Shown: in pieces, positions 6,574 through 7,754 of the stretch
How the letters are laid out: each line of letters begins with the position of its first letter
Position numbering within the stretch: position 1 is the first letter of the stretch
Assembly (NCBI GenBank): GCA_905209865.1
Contig: CAJLUP010000084.1
Span: 1 to 7,754, forward strand
Source: an uncultured Lachnospiraceae bacterium
GTDB taxonomy: Bacteria > Bacillota > Clostridia > Lachnospirales > Lachnospiraceae
Direction: 5' to 3'
DNA length: 7,754 bases
Translations under genes and position numbers: made by a program
Notes under the pieces: generated by a model
The model's input: the letters and a program-made list of their open reading frames with translations, nothing else
Database searches by the model: none
What the model was told of the DNA's origin: nothing

Positions 6574-7439
6574 CAAAATGTAAACTCATGTTTCAAAAAT
6601 ACCAGTGACTCTTCAATATAACGATCCAGCATTTTCTCATCCGCACTTCCGCTTAAATCTCTCCATACTTTACAATCCCGGCCAACATCGCCACCCTGCA
6701 AAAGAAACGGTTCCATAACAACGCCTTTTTCATATTTGATATCTCTTAACGCCCTTCCGATTTCCCTCCACGGGAGAGAACCCATTCCTGGCAGCTTCCG
6801 ATTTGACTCTCCCACATGGAGATGTCCTAAATCTTCTCCCGCAAGCCGAATTGCCTCCGGAATATTATCTTCTTCAATATTCATATGAAAAGTGTCAAGA
6901 AGAAGATTGACCTTTTTACTGCCGACTTGTCTGCAATACTCTAATCCTTCTCTGCAGTCTGTCATGATATATGTTTCATAGCGATTCAACACTTCCTGGC
7001 AGCACTCAATATCCAATTCTTCCGCCACTTTTGCAACTTCTTTCATCCCTTCAATACTTCTCTCCCACGCCTTTTCTTTATCTGTGATCTCAAACTGACA
7101 TGGCCAATATGAATACATCGCTCCGACAAGTGATTTCGAACCGACTTTATTCATAGCTTTTAAGATGTCGATCAGATATTCAACGCCTGCTTTCCGTATC
7201 TTTGGATCAGGAGAAGAAAGATCTTTATCTTTCGCCGGTCCTATATTCGCCGTCAATGTCATATCCATATCTTTCGCCACACGACTCAATTCAGACAATT
7301 CATAATCTGTCATTTCCAACAAATGCGGAGCTCCAACCTCTAAAATGTCAAATCCAATATCCGAAACTCTCTTTAATGTTTTTAAATAATCACAGTTCCA
7401 TTCGGTTCCCCAATAAGAATACAATGTTCCAAATTTCAT
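6573..7439 (-). CDS. Ketose 3-epimerase (D-psicose/D-tagatose 3-epimerase family)
   Basis: A cytoplasmic TIM-barrel enzyme, 288 aa, the family's usual length. It epimerises C3 of free ketoses, for example D-fructose with D-allulose (psicose) or D-tagatose with D-sorbose, using a divalent metal, usually Mn or Co. It resembles the Agrobacterium enzyme along its whole length: start KFGTLYSYW, IGFDILEVGAPH, LTANIGPAKDKDLSS, SYWPCQFE, EVLNRYE, LLLDTFHMNIEED, HLHVGESNRKLPG, LPWREIGRALRDI, VMEPF and KVWRDLSG. The four metal ligands are Glu149, Asp182, His208 and Glu243, each one residue before the Agrobacterium numbering as I recall it (150/183/209/244). Glu155 and Arg214, which contact substrate in the family, are also present. 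It is the first gene of the operon; GGAGG lies 6 nt before ATG. Individual members differ in preferred ketose, so the natural substrate stays open. Confidence 0.93.
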   Translation of the reverse strand: MKFGTLYSYWGTEWNCDYLKTLKRVSDIGFDILEVGAPHLLEMTDYELSELSRVAKDMDMTLTANIGPAKDKDLSSPDPKIRKAGVEYLIDILKAMNKVGSKSLVGAMYSYWPCQFEITDKEKAWERSIEGMKEVAKVAEELDIECCQEVLNRYETYIMTDCREGLEYCRQVGSKKVNLLLDTFHMNIEEDNIPEAIRLAGEDLGHLHVGESNRKLPGMGSLPWREIGRALRDIKYEKGVVMEPFLLQGGDVGRDCKVWRDLSGSADEKMLDRYIEESLVFLKHEFTF

Positions 7440-7454
7440 CTCCGTCCTCCTTTT

Positions 7455-7469
7455 TCGTGCTCGTGCACG
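7455..7469. promoter_or_regulatory. Putative operator at the operon start
   Basis: CGTGC-TCGT-GCACG (7456-7469) is a near-palindrome with 5-bp arms and a central CG, the geometry usual for LacI-family operators. It lies at about +8 to +22 of the predicted operon transcript, where a bound repressor would block initiation or early elongation. On the minus strand it contains CACGAGCACGA (7465-7455), which is repeated exactly at the regulator's promoter. It is GC-rich in an otherwise AT-rich region. Confidence 0.6.
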
Positions 7470-7482
7470 TTTTGTTGTATTT

Positions 7483-7511
7483 ATAGTAACACGTTAATTT
7501 TATTGTTTCAA
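7483..7511 (-). promoter_or_regulatory. Sigma-A-type promoter of the sugar operon
   Basis: On the minus strand, -35 TTGAAA (7511-7506) is separated by exactly 17 nt from -10 TACTAT (7488-7483). This predicts transcription start near 7476 and a leader of about 37 nt before ATG 7439. TATAAA, starting three bases further on, is an alternative -10 but gives a longer spacer. The putative operator lies just downstream of the start point. Confidence 0.65.
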
Positions 7512-7619
7512 TACTATATATTTACCATTTTTAATGTTATTTTTTTGTATATTTTTCACATCTTTTATATCGATATATAGTTTTTATATAAATTTCTATA
7601 ACTCCTTATTTTTTCCAAC

Positions 7620-7648
7620 TAGACACGAGCACGATATTGTGCTATATT
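7620..7648 (+). promoter_or_regulatory. Sigma-A-type promoter of the regulator gene
   Basis: -35 TAGACA (7620-7625) is followed, after 17 nt, by -10 TATATT (7643-7648). The -10 is preceded by TGC (7640-7642), an extended -10 element. Each hexamer differs from consensus at one position. Transcription would start near 7655, about 36 nt before the regulator's ATG. Confidence 0.65.
7624..7643. promoter_or_regulatory. Putative operator within the regulator promoter
   Basis: CACGAGCACGA (7624-7634) is an exact copy, in opposite orientation, of the 11-mer at the operon start. It overlaps the inverted repeat AGCAC-GATATT-GTGCT (7628-7643). Both fall between the -35 and -10 of the regulator promoter, a position expected for autorepression. 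Which of the two symmetries is recognised cannot be told from sequence. Confidence 0.5.
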
Positions 7649-7673
7649 ATTAGCAAGAAAATTGGTATTATAT

Positions 7674-7683
7674 GGGAGGTGAT
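7674..7683 (+). promoter_or_regulatory. Strong ribosome binding site of the regulator
   Basis: GGGAGGTGAT is a near-complete complement of the 16S rRNA 3' end and ends 7 nt before ATG 7691. It fixes the start of the regulator gene although only 21 codons of that gene are visible. Confidence 0.8.
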
Positions 7684-7690
7684 TTTTTAC

Positions 7691-7754
7691 ATGGCGGTTA
7701 CAGTAAAACAAATCGCAGAACTGGCGAACGTCTCTCGAGGTACTGTAGACCGGG
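7691..7754 (+). CDS. LacI-family transcriptional regulator, N-terminal fragment
   Basis: Only the first 21 codons lie in the window; the gene runs off the right end. They read MAVTVKQIAELANVSRGTVDR, the LacI-type helix-turn-helix: helix 1 from VKQIAELA, turn NVS and recognition helix RGTVDR. Most LacI proteins have TVSR at the end of this helix; the TVDR form occurs, as I recall, in a branch with sugar-binding C-terminal domains found next to sugar ABC transporters. Divergent placement beside the operon and matching motifs at both promoters suggest a local sugar-responsive repressor of the operon and of itself. The effector-binding domain is outside the window, so the inducer cannot be judged. 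Confidence 0.88.
   Translation, partial: MAVTVKQIAELANVSRGTVDR

Larger units (their letters stand above)
7440..7690. other. Divergent regulatory intergenic region
   Basis: These 251 nt separate the operon from the regulator and are strongly AT-rich in the middle (about 7495-7620). They hold one promoter in each direction, two copies of a GC-rich 11-mer near the two promoters, a 12-bp AT palindrome at 7566-7577 and the two ribosome binding sites. I see no small gene and no riboswitch-like leader; the predicted operon leader is only about 37 nt. Confidence 0.75.

Noticed and set aside
132..7439. C-glycoside deglycosylation cluster (Gfo/Idh oxidoreductase plus TIM-barrel lyase)
   Set aside because: The Gfo/Idh and TIM-barrel pairing is suggestive, but there is no gene for the small beta subunit of the C-glycoside-cleaving enzymes, and the first barrel is clearly a ketose 3-epimerase.
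132..7439. Classical myo-inositol (iol) operon
   Set aside because: No IolB, IolC/IolJ pair, IolD or IolA homologue is present, the Gfo/Idh protein lacks the inositol dehydrogenase active-site pattern, and the first barrel is a ketose 3-epimerase.
7440..7476. Riboswitch or attenuator in the operon leader
   Set aside because: The predicted leader is only about 37 nt and contains an operator-like palindrome and the ribosome binding site, with no room for an aptamer or a terminator hairpin.
7486..7499. Possible CcpA cre site around the CG at 7492-7493, with the short inverted repeat TAAC-AC-GTTA
   Set aside because: It matches the cre consensus at too few positions on either strand. The short inverted repeat in the promoter spacer is within chance for this composition.

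Overview
The window is almost entirely one seven-gene sugar catabolism operon on the minus strand (about 7439 down to 132). A divergently transcribed LacI-family regulator begins at 7691 on the plus strand and is cut off by the window end. The AT-rich intergenic DNA, strong GGAGG-type ribosome binding sites before nearly every gene, a Gram-positive style substrate-binding lipoprotein and the protein style suggest a Firmicute, most likely a gut Lachnospiraceae/Clostridia relative. The taxonomic call is an inference from composition and family resemblance only.

Layout in transcription order (right to left): a ketose 3-epimerase of the D-psicose/D-tagatose 3-epimerase family (7439-6573); a PfkB-family sugar kinase whose real start is probably the ATG at 6558 (to 5614); a Gfo/Idh/MocA oxidoreductase lacking the usual catalytic Lys and Asp (5617-4499); an RbsABC-type sugar ABC transporter in the order ATPase (4480-2981), permease (2984-2025), substrate-binding lipoprotein (2000-1026); and a second TIM-barrel isomerase/epimerase (probable start ATG 1013, end 132). 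A hairpin with a T-rich tail at 80-121 ends the operon. Junctions are tight: 14 nt, 4-nt overlap, 18 nt, 4-nt overlap, 24 nt and 12 nt, so one polycistronic message is likely.

The 251-nt divergent intergenic region (7440-7690) holds a readable sigma-A-like promoter for each direction. An identical 11-mer, CACGAGCACGA, occurs at both promoters in opposite orientations: just downstream of the operon -10, and inside the spacer of the regulator's promoter. This fits a local repressor controlling both the operon and itself.

Taken together, an extracellular sugar or polyol would be bound by the lipoprotein, imported by the ABC transporter, oxidised and/or epimerised by the oxidoreductase and the two TIM barrels, and phosphorylated by the PfkB kinase to enter central metabolism. 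The 3-epimerase points to a ketose intermediate such as allulose, fructose, tagatose or sorbose, but the substrate cannot be fixed from sequence. No aldolase, glycoside hydrolase or phosphotransferase gene lies in the window. I see no CRISPR array, tRNA, rRNA, insertion sequence or phage gene.
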